Shown piece by piece: positions 54,858 to 63,963 of a stretch of DNA of 64,000 nucleotides; within the stretch, counting starts at the first letter, position 1, and each line of letters starts with the position of its first letter. This DNA comes from Porphyrobacter sp. CACIAM 03H1 (GTDB lineage Bacteria > Pseudomonadota > Alphaproteobacteria > Sphingomonadales > Sphingomonadaceae), in assembly GCF_002215495.1 (NCBI RefSeq), contig NZ_CP021378.1, forward strand, positions 518,417 to 582,416, given 5' to 3'. The position numbers were made by a program, and so were the translations under genes. Below the pieces are notes generated by a model, which was not told the origin of the DNA, did not search any database, and saw only the letters and a program-made list of their open reading frames with translations.

Positions 54858-56225
54858 ATGCGCGGTCGCCCCAATCCTCTGACCTTCTGCCTTGCGCTGT
54901 TGGCAAGCCTCGTCTTTGCGGCCCATCCTGCGGCAGCGCAATCGATCCTGCGTGATGCCGAGACCGAGCAGCTCCTGCTCGACATGGCCGCCCCGCTGAT
55001 CGAAGCGAGTGAGCTCGAGCCCGGCAATGTCGAGCTGGTGCTGATCAACGACGGCTCGATCAATGCCTTCGTCGCCGGCGGGCAGGCGATCTATGTCCAC
55101 ACCGGGCTGATCGGCGCGGCCGAGAGCGCCAACGAGGTCCAGGGCGTGCTCGCCCACGAACTCGGCCACATCACGGCAGGCCACGTGGTGCGCTTTAACG
55201 AGCGCACCAAGGCGGCGAACGGAATCTCGATCCTCTCGCTGCTGCTCGGCGTCGGTGCGGCGCTGGCCGGGGCGGGCGATGCGGCGATGGGGATCATCGC
55301 CGCCGGGCAGCAGGCCGCGATGGGCAGCTTCCTCAGCTTCAACCGCGACCAGGAAGCCGCCACCGATCTTGCCGGCGTGCGCTACCTCTCGGGCGCGGGG
55401 ATCAGCGGCAAGGGCATGATCAAGTTCTTCGAGCGGCTGCGCGGCAACGAGATTCGGGCCGGCTACAGCCAGACCGACGAGGCCGGTTATGCCCGCACCC
55501 ACCCCCTGACCGGCGACCGCATCCAGACCCTGCGCGGGCTGCTGGAGGAGGACCGGGCATGGAATGCCGAGCCCGATCCCGAACTGCAGGAACGCTTCGT
55601 GCGCGCCAAGGCCAAGCTGTTTGGTTATCTTTCCGAGCCGCGCCGCACACTCAACGCCTATCCGGTGCGCGATACCAGCGTGCCGGCGCGCTATGCCCGC
55701 GCCTATGCCTACCACAAGGAGGCACGCGTCGATCTCGCCCTGGCCGAGGCCGATGCGCTGCTGGCGCTGGAGCCCGACAATCCGTGGTTCCTTGAGCTTA
55801 AGGGCCAGGTGCTGCTCGAATCCGGGCGACCCAAGGATGCGCTGGCGCCGCTGCGCCGCTCGACCGAGCTGACCCGCGCCCATCCGCTGATCGCCGGGAT
55901 GCTCGGCCATGCGCTGATCGCCACCGAGGACCCGGCCAATTTCGCCGAGGCCGAACAGGTGCTGCGCGCCTCGGTCCAGCGGGATCGCTACAATCCCTTC
56001 GCATGGTACCAGCTCGGCGTGGTCTACGAGGCCCGCGGGGATATCCCGCGCGCGCGGCTCGCCAGCGCCGAGGTGCAGGTGATGAACCGGCAATATCCGC
56101 AGGCGCTTGCGAATGCCCAGGCGGCCGAGGCCTACCTGCCTTACGGCTCGGCAGACTGGATCCGCGCGCAGGATGTCGCGCTCGAAGCGCGCGCCGAACT
56201 GGAACGCGTGAAGAACCGCCGCTAA
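54858..56225 (+). CDS. BepA-like periplasmic M48 metalloprotease with TPR repeats
   Basis: 455 residues from ATG 54858, which gives a clean signal peptide (1-28, A-A-A-Q). The protease domain has the zinc motif H100-E-L-G-H104 and a downstream D-Q-E-A-A-T-D. From about residue 260 the protein is TPR repeats. BepA/YfgC assists outer-membrane barrel (LptD) assembly and degrades stalled substrates. A DsbA-type gene follows 37 bases later, fitting periplasmic protein quality control. Confidence 0.88.
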   Translation: MRGRPNPLTFCLALLASLVFAAHPAAAQSILRDAETEQLLLDMAAPLIEASELEPGNVELVLINDGSINAFVAGGQAIYVHTGLIGAAESANEVQGVLAHELGHITAGHVVRFNERTKAANGISILSLLLGVGAALAGAGDAAMGIIAAGQQAAMGSFLSFNRDQEAATDLAGVRYLSGAGISGKGMIKFFERLRGNEIRAGYSQTDEAGYARTHPLTGDRIQTLRGLLEEDRAWNAEPDPELQERFVRAKAKLFGYLSEPRRTLNAYPVRDTSVPARYARAYAYHKEARVDLALAEADALLALEPDNPWFLELKGQVLLESGRPKDALAPLRRSTELTRAHPLIAGMLGHALIATEDPANFAEAEQVLRASVQRDRYNPFAWYQLGVVYEARGDIPRARLASAEVQVMNRQYPQALANAQAAEAYLPYGSADWIRAQDVALEARAELERVKNRR

Positions 56226-56262
56226 GGCTGGCTGTCATCCGCCTCACGCTCACGGAACCGCC

Positions 56263-56970
56263 ATGTCCGCCGACCCTGCCCCCTCGTCCCTGCGCAACAC
56301 CCTGCTGACCGCGCTGATGGCGCTGGTCTTCGGCTTTCTCGGCGCGGCGGCGTGGTCCTACTCGGGGCTTGCCGACAACCGCACCCGCGCCTTCCTGCTG
56401 GGTAACCCCGACCTGCTGCCGCAGATGGCGCAGGCCTACGAGGAACAAGAGGCCGGCAAGCGCCTCGCTCAGATGGGGGGCGCGGTGTTCGAGCCCTTCC
56501 CGGGCGTGGTGCTCGGCAACCCGAACGGCAAGACAGTGCTGGTCGAGTTCACCGATTACAATTGCCCCTATTGCGAGGCGAGCCTCAAGGACGTGAACCG
56601 GCTGATCGCCGAGGACCCCGATCTGAAGGTCGTGATCCGCGAATGGCCGATCTTCGAAGGCTCCGACGTCGCCTCGCGCATGGCCCTCGCGGCCGGGCTT
56701 CAGGGCAAGTATCGCGCCTTCCACGATGCGATGTTCGCCACCGGCGATGTCGAGGCGGCGGCGCGCAAGGCGGGGCTCGACATGGAGCGCGCGCAGCGTG
56801 ACGCCGCCTCCGAGGCGGTCTCGACCGAGATCGCGCGCAATCTCGACCATGCCCGCGCGCTGGGCTTCACCGGGACGCCGGCATGGATCGCGGGCAAGAC
56901 GCCTTTCGGCGGCGCGGTCGGCTACGAGAGGCTGAAGGCCGCACTCGCCAAGACGGGCGAGGCGGGCTGA
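56263..56970 (+). CDS. DsbA-family thiol oxidoreductase (membrane-anchored)
   Basis: 235 residues with an N-terminal membrane anchor (about 15-33) and a thioredoxin-like domain whose active site is C101-P-Y-C104. A G-T-P cis-proline loop lies near residue 205. It resembles ScsC/BdbD-type periplasmic oxidases or isomerases. It stands between two M48 proteases, suggesting roles in envelope protein folding and degradation. Confidence 0.9.
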   Translation: MSADPAPSSLRNTLLTALMALVFGFLGAAAWSYSGLADNRTRAFLLGNPDLLPQMAQAYEEQEAGKRLAQMGGAVFEPFPGVVLGNPNGKTVLVEFTDYNCPYCEASLKDVNRLIAEDPDLKVVIREWPIFEGSDVASRMALAAGLQGKYRAFHDAMFATGDVEAAARKAGLDMERAQRDAASEAVSTEIARNLDHARALGFTGTPAWIAGKTPFGGAVGYERLKAALAKTGEAG

Positions 56971-56980
56971 GGCAGCCGCG

Positions 56981-57994
56981 ATGCGCGCACTTGCGCTTTT
57001 CGGATTGCTGGCGGCGGGACTGTGCTGCGGGCCGCTCGCCGCACAGGCCGCCCCTCCGCCACGCGTCGACTACGCCGCCGAACGCGCCGCCATCGCCCGC
57101 TACCAGGATGCCGACCAGCGGCTCCAGGACGTGGGATGGCAGCTCGCGCGCGGCAATGCGCCGTTCTGCCCAAAGGTCGTGCCCTCGATCGGGCTGCAAT
57201 TGCAGGACATGGCGAGCTACGGCGCGCCCGCCATCGCCCGCGACGCGCTGGGCCTTGCGGCCGATTTCGCGGTCCAGACTGCCGCGCGCGGATCGCCTGC
57301 CGCGCTTTCGGGGGCCTTCACCCGCAACCGCGAGGTGGTGCGGCTCGAACGCTTCGATCCCAATGGCTGGTCTGCGGGCGGGGCGATGGACTGGCAGCGG
57401 CTCGCCCGCGCGCACGACCACGTAGAGGCGATGCTGACCGAACACGGCGGTATAGCGGTCGGCTTTGCCGACGGGAGCGAGGCGCGCGTGACCCCGGCCG
57501 AGGTCTGCGCCACCCGCTTCGAACTGATGGGCGAGGGGGGCAAGGCGGTCGCCGACGGCACGCGGGTGGTGATCGGCATCGGCTTTCCCGCCTTCGCCTA
57601 TGCCGAGGAGCCGGTCTTCGCCGCACTCGTCGCGCACGAGCTGGCGCACAATGTCCTCGGCCACGACGCCTGGCTCGACCGCAACGGGCGCAGGGCGAAG
57701 CTGGTGCGGCGGATCGAGCGCGAGGCCGACCGGCTGATCCCCTGGCTGCTTGCCAATGCCGGCTACGATCCCGAGGCGGGCGTGACCTTCATGACCCGCT
57801 GGGGATCGGCCCACGATTCGGGCCTCCGGATGCGCTACGGGCATGACGGCTGGGACGAGCGCGCCGAGGCGATCGCCGCCGAGGCGGTGCTGGTGAAGGC
57901 GCTCATGGCGCGCGAGGGCCGCGCCGACTGGCGCTTGCATTTCCGCCGCGAGATAGACTCGGCGAGCGGCCCTCGCCGCGCCGCGAGCCGTTGA
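56981..57994 (+). CDS. Periplasmic M48-type metallopeptidase
   Basis: 337 residues with a signal peptide (1-23) and zinc motif H219-E-L-A-H223 followed by an E-R-E-A-D third-ligand helix. Unlike the BepA-like protein upstream it has no TPR repeats, and the N-terminal ~200 residues have no known domain to me; they contain a PDZ-like region around 115-200. It begins ten bases after the dsbA-type stop, so it is in the same unit. Confidence 0.78.
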   Translation: MRALALFGLLAAGLCCGPLAAQAAPPPRVDYAAERAAIARYQDADQRLQDVGWQLARGNAPFCPKVVPSIGLQLQDMASYGAPAIARDALGLAADFAVQTAARGSPAALSGAFTRNREVVRLERFDPNGWSAGGAMDWQRLARAHDHVEAMLTEHGGIAVGFADGSEARVTPAEVCATRFELMGEGGKAVADGTRVVIGIGFPAFAYAEEPVFAALVAHELAHNVLGHDAWLDRNGRRAKLVRRIEREADRLIPWLLANAGYDPEAGVTFMTRWGSAHDSGLRMRYGHDGWDERAEAIAAEAVLVKALMAREGRADWRLHFRREIDSASGPRRAASR

Positions 57995-58080
57995 GCCTTG
58001 CGCCGAGCCGTGGCGAGCCAGCGGCGGCAGACGCGATTTGCGGTGCCCTCTGCGACGAAATGAGCTAGACCGTCGCGTCT

Positions 58081-59295
58081 ATGGCAGTGCTCCAGATCCA
58101 GGCGGCGCCGTTCTTCGCGAGCAAGAATCGGGCGTTCTGGAACCTCCAGCTGGCGGGCTGGGGCGCGGCGTTCCTGCTGCGCGCGGTCTCGGCGCTGGCC
58201 AACAAGCAGGAACTTGCGGTTCTTGCGCTGATCCTTGTCACCACCATCACCGGCTTTTCGATCAGCCTGATCCTTTCGGTGATCTATCGCCAGCTGATCC
58301 GCCAGCAGCCGCTGGTGACGTGGGGGGTGACCGCGCTGGTGCTGTTTGTCGCGGTGTTGCTCCACGCCTCGATCGATGCTTGGGTGCAGGGGGTGTATAC
58401 CGGCGGCGGCCGCGACAGCTTCGTCCAGCGCCTGATCGGCCTGCTCTACCTGCCGATGACCCTGCTTGGCGGGTGGAGCGCGCTCTACTACGCGATCAAC
58501 TTCTTCCTGACGGTGGAACAGCAGGCCGACCGGCTCGAGCGGCTGGAGGCGCAGGCCACCGCGGCGCAGCTTGCCATGCTGCGCTACCAGCTCAATCCGC
58601 ATTTCCTGTTCAACACCCTGAATTCGATTAGCACGCTGGTGCTGCTGAAGCAGACCGAGCCCGCCAACGCTATGCTCACGCGCCTGTCCGGCTTCCTGCG
58701 CCACACCCTGATCGCCGAGCCCGGCAGCCAGGTCACGCTGGCTCAGGAGATCGAGACGCTTCAGCTCTACCTCGACATCGAGCGGATGCGCTTTGAAGAA
58801 CGCCTGCGCACCCATTTCGAGATCGAGGACGCCGCGCTCCAGGCGCAGCTTCCGGCGATGCTGCTGCAACCGCTGGTCGAGAACGCGATCAAGTATGCCG
58901 TCAGCCCGCAGGAGGAAGGCGCGCAGATCGCGCTCACCGCGCGGGTCATCGGCGAGCGACTGCGGCTGACGGTCGAGGACACCGGACCTGGTGCCGACGA
59001 CACGCCGCGTGCCGTGACGGGTGATCCGGTGCCGGGTCGCCCGGTCTCCACCGGCGTCGGCCTCGCCAACATCCGCAACCGCCTGGCGCAGGCCTATGGC
59101 GACCAACACCTGTTCGAAACGAGATCCGAAGCTGGGGGCGGCTTCACTGTGCTGATCGAGATTCCCTTCACACCGGCCGCGAGAGCCGGGGAAGCGACAG
59201 CACCCGCCGTGGCAGTCGGGACTGCCCCAAGCGGCGGGGGCGACAACATCATCCCCCTCAACCCCCCCATAAGAACCATCGGAACAACCGCATGA
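58081..59295 (+). CDS. LytS/YehU-type sensor histidine kinase
   Basis: 404 residues with four to five N-terminal membrane helices (about 20-145), a His-kinase domain of the PF06580 type with Q-L-N-P-H174-F-L-F-N-T-L-N, and an ATPase domain with N-A-I-K-Y, D-T-G-P-G and G-V-G-L-A-N-I. The C-terminal tail is Pro/Gly-rich. It overlaps the response regulator start by ATGA, so the two form a pair. Confidence 0.92.
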   Translation: MAVLQIQAAPFFASKNRAFWNLQLAGWGAAFLLRAVSALANKQELAVLALILVTTITGFSISLILSVIYRQLIRQQPLVTWGVTALVLFVAVLLHASIDAWVQGVYTGGGRDSFVQRLIGLLYLPMTLLGGWSALYYAINFFLTVEQQADRLERLEAQATAAQLAMLRYQLNPHFLFNTLNSISTLVLLKQTEPANAMLTRLSGFLRHTLIAEPGSQVTLAQEIETLQLYLDIERMRFEERLRTHFEIEDAALQAQLPAMLLQPLVENAIKYAVSPQEEGAQIALTARVIGERLRLTVEDTGPGADDTPRAVTGDPVPGRPVSTGVGLANIRNRLAQAYGDQHLFETRSEAGGGFTVLIEIPFTPAARAGEATAPAVAVGTAPSGGGDNIIPLNPPIRTIGTTA

Positions 59296-60098
59296 CCATC
59301 AGAACCATCCTTGTCGACGACGAGAAGCTCGCGATCCAGGGCCTGCAGCTCCGGCTCCAGGCCTTCGAGGACGTGGAGATCATCGACACCTGCGCCAACG
59401 GCCGCGAGGCGATCCGCAAGATCAAGACCGAGAAGCCCGATCTCGTCTTCCTCGACATCCAGATGCCCGGCTTCGACGGCTTTTCGGTCGTCAAGGGCGT
59501 GATGGAGATCGAACCGCCGCTGTTCGTCTTCGTCACGGCCTACGAGGAACACGCGATCCGCGCCTTCGAGGCGAACGCGGTCAACTACCTGATGAAGCCG
59601 GTCGACGAACAGAAGCTTGCTGACACCATCGAGCGCGTTCGCCAGCGCCTTGCCGAGAAGAAATCGTCCGAGGATGCCGGGCAATTGCTCGAAGTGCTCT
59701 CGGAAATCGCGCCCGAGCGCGCGGCGGATTTCGTCGAGACCGCCACCCCGGCGGCAGAAAGCGCGGACCGCTTCGAGAAGCTCATCAACGTCAAGGACCG
59801 CGGCCAGATTTTCCGTGTCGAAGTCGACACGATCGAGCATATCGAGGCTGCGGGCGACTACATGATCATCTCCACCGGCGACAATTCGCTGGTGCTGCGC
59901 GAGACGATGAAGGATCTCGAGCGCCGCCTCGATCCGCGCAAGTTCCAGCGCGTGCACCGCAGCACCATCGTCAACCTCGACCTCGTCCGGCAGGTGAAGC
60001 CCCACACCAACGGTGAATGCTTCCTGGTGCTGGACAGCGGCGCCGAGGTGAAGGTGTCGCGCTCCTATCGCGACGTGGTGGCGCGCTTCGTCCACTGA
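59292..60098 (+). CDS. LytTR-family response regulator
   Basis: 268 residues. The receiver domain (1-120) has D10-E11, phosphoacceptor D55 and K-P near 104. The LytTR DNA-binding domain (about 165-265) carries G-D-Y-M and F-x-R-V-H-R-S and binds as a dimer to direct repeats. It is the partner of the LytS-type kinase before it. Target genes are not evident here. Confidence 0.93.
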   Translation: MTIRTILVDDEKLAIQGLQLRLQAFEDVEIIDTCANGREAIRKIKTEKPDLVFLDIQMPGFDGFSVVKGVMEIEPPLFVFVTAYEEHAIRAFEANAVNYLMKPVDEQKLADTIERVRQRLAEKKSSEDAGQLLEVLSEIAPERAADFVETATPAAESADRFEKLINVKDRGQIFRVEVDTIEHIEAAGDYMIISTGDNSLVLRETMKDLERRLDPRKFQRVHRSTIVNLDLVRQVKPHTNGECFLVLDSGAEVKVSRSYRDVVARFVH

Positions 60099-60115
60099 TC
60101 CGCGCGAGGCACAGC

Positions 60116-60382
60116 CTATTCCGCGGCCTCGGCCGTCAGGCGCTTGCGGGTCTCCTCGTCGCGCTGGCGGATCATGGCGGGGATGCGGAACAGGTCGGTG
60201 ACCGCCCAGACCGCGGTGACCGGAAGGCCGATGATCGTGATGCCGATGCCGAGCATCACGATCGCGGTCTTCCGTTCACCGAGATAGAAGCGGTGCGCAC
60301 CCAGCACTCCGAGGAAGACGCAAAGAAGGTAGGCCGCCAGCTTGCTCGGCCTATGCGCGGCAACTTGGAAATCGATCAGCAT
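60116..60382 (-). CDS. TM2-domain small membrane protein
   Basis: 88 residues from the ATG at 60382 (an in-frame start at 60517 would add 45 residues without clear features). It has the two membrane helices and loop of TM2 proteins: K-L-A-A-Y-L-L-C-V-F-L-G-V-L-G-A-H-R-F-Y-L-G and T-A-V-W-A-V-T-D-L-F. The function is not established. It is convergent with the LytTR gene and divergent from nadC. Confidence 0.82.
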   Translation of the reverse strand: MLIDFQVAAHRPSKLAAYLLCVFLGVLGAHRFYLGERKTAIVMLGIGITIIGLPVTAVWAVTDLFRIPAMIRQRDEETRKRLTAEAAE

Positions 60383-60548
60383 CTTCTGTTGAAGGCTGAA
60401 CGGGATTCTCCGGCACTCGTCGTCATGCGAGTCCACGCCTTGCGCCCTCTCCACCTGCGTTTGCCATTCCTGTTTCCGGCTGGCTTGGTAGAAGGATATT
60501 GCATGACATGCCGTCAAACAACTGACAATCAGCTAACGGTTTGAACCT

Positions 60549-61424
60549 ATGACCGATTTTGTCCTTCCCGGCTTTGATCTCGCCGCCTTCGTCCGCGCGA
60601 CGCTTGCCGAGGATCTCGGCGAGGGCCTTTCCGGCGGGGGGCGGGATGTGACCTCCGAAAGCGTGATCCCCGCCGAAGCCCGCTTCTCCGGCGTCATGGA
60701 CAGCCGGGATGCGATCACCGTTGCGGGGCTGCCGCTGGCCGAGGCGTTCTTCCGCCATCTCGATCCCGACTGCGCCATCGACAGCCTCGTGCACGATGGC
60801 GACAAGGTGCCCGCCGGCACGGACCTGATGCGGATCGAGGGCCGGGCGCGCGCGCTGCTGACGGCGGAGCGCAGCGCCCTCAATATCGTCCAGCACCTCT
60901 CAGGCATCGCCACGCTGACGCAAGCCTATGTCACCGCCATGCGCGGCCCCGGGGGCAATCCGGCCTGCACATTGCTCGATACCCGCAAGACCATTCCGGG
61001 CCTCAGGTTCCTCGAGAAATATGCCACCCGTCAGGGCGGGGCGCAGAACCACCGCATGGGGCTGTGGGACGCGGCGATGATCAAGGACAATCACGTCGCG
61101 GTCGCCGGCAGCGTCGGCGAGGCCGTGCGGCGCGCGCGCGAAGCGGGGGTCGAGAGGATCATCTGCGAGGTGGATAGCCTCGACCAGATCGAACCCGCGC
61201 TGGCGGCTGGCGCCCATCACCTGCTGCTCGACAACATGGACCCGGCCACCCTCGCGGAGGCCGTCGAACTGGTTGCAGGCCGCGTTCCGACCGAGGCGAG
61301 TGGGGGTGTCAACCTCGACACCATCGCCGCGAAAGCGGCGAGCGGGGTGGACTACATCTCGGTCGGGCGCCTCACCCAGAGCGCGCCGGCCGCCGATATC
61401 GGACTGGATTTCAAGCCGCTGTGA
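60549..61424 (+). CDS. nadC: Quinolinate phosphoribosyltransferase (NAD biosynthesis)
   Basis: 291 residues, the usual length. The conserved P-G-L-R-x-L-E-K-Y-A-x-x-x-G-G-x-x-N-H-R phosphoribosyl-binding motif, K-D-N-H-V and the C-terminal D-x-I-S-V-G-x-L motifs are present. It converts quinolinate and PRPP to nicotinate mononucleotide. The next gene overlaps its stop codon (GTGA). No other NAD gene is next to it. Confidence 0.95.
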   Translation: MTDFVLPGFDLAAFVRATLAEDLGEGLSGGGRDVTSESVIPAEARFSGVMDSRDAITVAGLPLAEAFFRHLDPDCAIDSLVHDGDKVPAGTDLMRIEGRARALLTAERSALNIVQHLSGIATLTQAYVTAMRGPGGNPACTLLDTRKTIPGLRFLEKYATRQGGAQNHRMGLWDAAMIKDNHVAVAGSVGEAVRRAREAGVERIICEVDSLDQIEPALAAGAHHLLLDNMDPATLAEAVELVAGRVPTEASGGVNLDTIAAKAASGVDYISVGRLTQSAPAADIGLDFKPL

Positions 61425-61837
61425 AGCTTGCGCGGGGGCCCAGACCGCTGGCGATCCGCGTCTTCGCCGCGGCCTTCCTCGCTGCGGCGCTGCTGCGGCT
61501 GGTGCGCGGGCTCGACGACCTGACGCGCGCCCAGAGCGCCTATGCCGCCCATCTGCCGTGGTTCGCGTGGGACCGCGACTGGACCATCGTCGCGCTGTCG
61601 GCCGAATTCACGATCGCGCTGATCCCGCTGGTGTGGATCTACCTCTTCGCCGCGCCCTTCGCGCGCTGGCTGGTGCTGGGCTTCGGCGCGCTGCGGCTGG
61701 CGATGCTCGATCCGGCCGCGCTGACCGGCGCGCTGCTTGTCGCGGTCGCGATGGCGAGCCTGCTCACCGCGCAGGCCGGACGCTGGTTCGCACGCGTGCC
61801 GGAGCCGGAGCAAGACGGTCCTGCCATTTTCGAATAG
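61421..61837 (+). CDS. Hypothetical membrane protein behind nadC
   Basis: 138 residues starting at a GTG overlapping the nadC stop. About three to four hydrophobic helices with an Arg-rich N-terminus (positive-inside). No family recognised. Overlap with nadC suggests co-translation, but no functional link is evident. Confidence 0.7.
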   Translation: MKLARGPRPLAIRVFAAAFLAAALLRLVRGLDDLTRAQSAYAAHLPWFAWDRDWTIVALSAEFTIALIPLVWIYLFAAPFARWLVLGFGALRLAMLDPAALTGALLVAVAMASLLTAQAGRWFARVPEPEQDGPAIFE

Positions 61838-61886
61838 ACTTGTGTTCACCGCATGTTAGCTTGCCCCCGTTGTTGCTGAAGAGGGG

Positions 61887-62327
61887 ATGTTCATGCGACC
61901 GGCTTCCATCACGAAATTCGACCAGCTCTACCTCGGCGCGATGGCGCTGGGGATCGCCAACACCGTGCTGAACTACGACAACACCATGGCGCAGCTTGAG
62001 GCCGATCCGGCGGTGGCCGCCGCGGGCATGGCGGGTCCCGGCTTCATGCTCGCTGCCACCGCCTTCGGCTTCGCCATCTCGCTGCTGCTGTGGTTCTTCA
62101 TCTCGCGCCGGGCCTCGAACATCGCCAAGTGGATCCTGCTGGTGCTGACCCTGATCGGCACGCTGATGATGCCGCTGGGTCTGGCAGCGGTGCCGCTGGT
62201 GCAGGCGGTCATCGCGGTGGCGATCACGGTGATGCAGATCGCCGCCCTCTGGTTCCTGTTCCGGCCCGATGCCAAGGCGTGGTTCGAGCACGGGCCGAAG
62301 GGCATGGACCCGGCCGCCTTCGAATAG
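61887..62327 (+). CDS. Hypothetical four-helix membrane protein
   Basis: 146 residues with four membrane helices (about 15-32, 48-70, 78-96, 100-125). The start at ATG 61887 follows GAGGGG; an ATG two codons later is possible. The style resembles small DUF-type integral membrane proteins; I recognise no family. Confidence 0.75.
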   Translation: MFMRPASITKFDQLYLGAMALGIANTVLNYDNTMAQLEADPAVAAAGMAGPGFMLAATAFGFAISLLLWFFISRRASNIAKWILLVLTLIGTLMMPLGLAAVPLVQAVIAVAITVMQIAALWFLFRPDAKAWFEHGPKGMDPAAFE

Positions 62328-62339
62328 GCGCGCCGCGGC

Positions 62340-63044
62340 GTGAGGGCGGGGTTCGCGGGAGTGGCGGCGCTGGCCGCGCTGCTGCCCGCCCCTGCGCTCG
62401 CGCAGGCCTACCAGTGCCGCGCCCCGCAGGTGGCGAGCGTGCCGCGCATCGTCCCCGACGGCCCGCGCCGGGTTCTGCCGGTGACAGGCTACACCCTCGC
62501 GCTGAGCTGGTCGCCCGAGTTCTGCAAGCCGCGCAGCCGAGATCGCTCCCACACCTTCCAGTGCGCGGGCAAGCAGGGCCGCTTCGGCCTCGTCGTCCAC
62601 GGACTCAGGCCCGAAGGCGCACGGGACTGGCCGCAATGGTGCGAGGCTCGCACGGCCCTCACCCCCGCCGATATCCGCGGGGCGATGTGCCTGATGCCCT
62701 CCGAGCGCCTCGTCGCGCGCCAATGGGCGAAGCACGGCGCCTGCATGGTCAAGCGCCCCGCGAACTACCTCAAGGTGATCCGCATCCTGCGTTCGGGCCT
62801 GCGCCTGCCCGATTACGACCGCATCAGCCGCGAGGAGGGGCTGACCGCAGGCCGCATTCGCGCCGCCTTCGCCGATGCCAATCCGGAATGGCCCGAGGCG
62901 GCAATCGCAGTGATGCTCTCCCCGCGCGGCTGGCTCGAGGAGATTCGTCTTTGCTATTCCAAGACCTTCCACCCGGTGCGCTGTCCGCCCGCGAGGCGGG
63001 GTGCGAAGGACAACACGCCAGCGCAGATCTGGCGCGGTTTGTGA
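62340..63044 (+). CDS. Ribonuclease T2-family protein, secreted
   Basis: 234 residues from a GTG with signal peptide (1-22). Active-site segments are F-G-L-V-V-H88-G-L-R-P and Q128-W-x-K131-H132-G-A-C. In the classical second motif the residue before Trp is Glu; here it is Gln128. The two catalytic His are present. It starts 12 bases after the membrane protein gene, probably in the same transcript. Periplasmic RNA degradation is the likely role; activity is not certain. Confidence 0.8.
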   Translation: MRAGFAGVAALAALLPAPALAQAYQCRAPQVASVPRIVPDGPRRVLPVTGYTLALSWSPEFCKPRSRDRSHTFQCAGKQGRFGLVVHGLRPEGARDWPQWCEARTALTPADIRGAMCLMPSERLVARQWAKHGACMVKRPANYLKVIRILRSGLRLPDYDRISREEGLTAGRIRAAFADANPEWPEAAIAVMLSPRGWLEEIRLCYSKTFHPVRCPPARRGAKDNTPAQIWRGL

Positions 63045-63075
63045 CCGTTCTTTCCCATCAGGAGTTGCAACCCTC

Positions 63076-63504
63076 ATGAATGCCACGAATTCCGTCTGGT
63101 CCCTCGCGCTGGGCATCCTGTTCCTGCTGATCGTCGTCGTCTGAGGCGGGCTCGGGTCCTGCGCAGCCTACAACTCGGTGCGCGTCTGGAACGCGGAGAC
63201 CGCCGGCGAGGCCGAACTCGCCCAGGCGCGCCAGAACCGCCAGATCGCCACCCTCGAGGCCGAGGCCAAGCTGGAAAGCGCCAAGCTGCTTGCGCGGGCC
63301 GAGGTCGAGCGCGCCAAGGGCGTGGCCGAGGCCAACCGCATCGTCGCCGACGGTCTGGGCGGGCCGGAGGGCTATCTGCGCTATCTCTATATCGAGCACC
63401 TCGCGCAGTCGCAGGGGCAGATCATATATGTCCCGACCGAGGGCGGCCTGCCGATCCTCGAGGCCGGGCGGCTGCGACCGAGGCCAGCACCCGCGCAGGA
63501 GTGA
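63076..63504 (+). pseudogene. Stomatin/prohibitin-like small membrane protein gene with in-frame TGA
   Basis: A 143-codon frame starts at ATG 63076 with a membrane helix of about 17 residues, then TGA as codon 23 (63142-63144), then continues without further stops. The part after the stop (G-G-L-G-S-C-A-A-Y-N-S-V and a coiled coil with A-E-A-K-L-E-S-A-K-L-L-A-R-A-E-V-E-R-A-K-G-V-A-E-A-N-R-I) reads like a short SPFH-associated protein that normally begins with such a helix. A TGG to TGA change would explain the stop. Alternatively translation restarts at GTG 63178, giving 108 residues without the anchor. Confidence 0.6.
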
Positions 63505-63576
63505 GCAGGTTGTTGTAATAACCGCTACATTCCATATCTTTGCGGGACCCACCAACCTGCCCCGAAGGAGCGGCGC

Positions 63577-63963
63577 ATGAGCTACGCGCTCGATCACCTC
63601 ACCATCCTGTCGCGCGATCCGGACCAGGCCGCCGCCTTCTACGGCTTCCTGCTGCCGCGCATAGGTTTCGTGCAGAAGAAGCGCGGCATCTGGGCAAACG
63701 CGGCCGGGCTGCACATCCAGTTCGGCAAGGCGAAGGAGGGGACGGGGGACTATGGCCGCTATGCCCCCGGCCTCAACCATTTCGGCTTTTCCGCCCCGAG
63801 CGCGGCGGCGGTCAAGGCGCTCGCGGCCGAGCTGGAGGCGGCAGGCATTGAGGCGCGGCTCCAGCATTTCGAGCCGGGCATCACTGCCCTGTTCGTGCCC
63901 GATCCGGACGGCCTGAGGGTGGAAATCAGCTACTACCCTCGCGGAGTGCCGCCGGTGGACTGA
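63577..63963 (+). CDS. VOC (glyoxalase/bleomycin-resistance fold) protein
   Basis: 128 residues forming a single VOC domain of two beta-alpha-beta-beta-beta modules: L-D-H-L-T-I-L near the start, L-N-H-F-G-F in the middle, and D-P-D-G-L-R-V-E-I at the end. His7 and the late Glu match metal ligands of the fold. Substrate unknown. After it 37 bases remain in the window with nothing to call. Confidence 0.85.
   Translation: MSYALDHLTILSRDPDQAAAFYGFLLPRIGFVQKKRGIWANAAGLHIQFGKAKEGTGDYGRYAPGLNHFGFSAPSAAAVKALAAELEAAGIEARLQHFEPGITALFVPDPDGLRVEISYYPRGVPPVD

Noticed and set aside
57835..59109. 424-codon minus-strand frame opposite the LytS-type kinase
   Set aside because: Composition artefact; the kinase motifs are on the plus strand.
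61764..63116. 450-codon minus-strand frame
   Set aside because: Covers three plus-strand genes with signal peptides or membrane helices; no domain.
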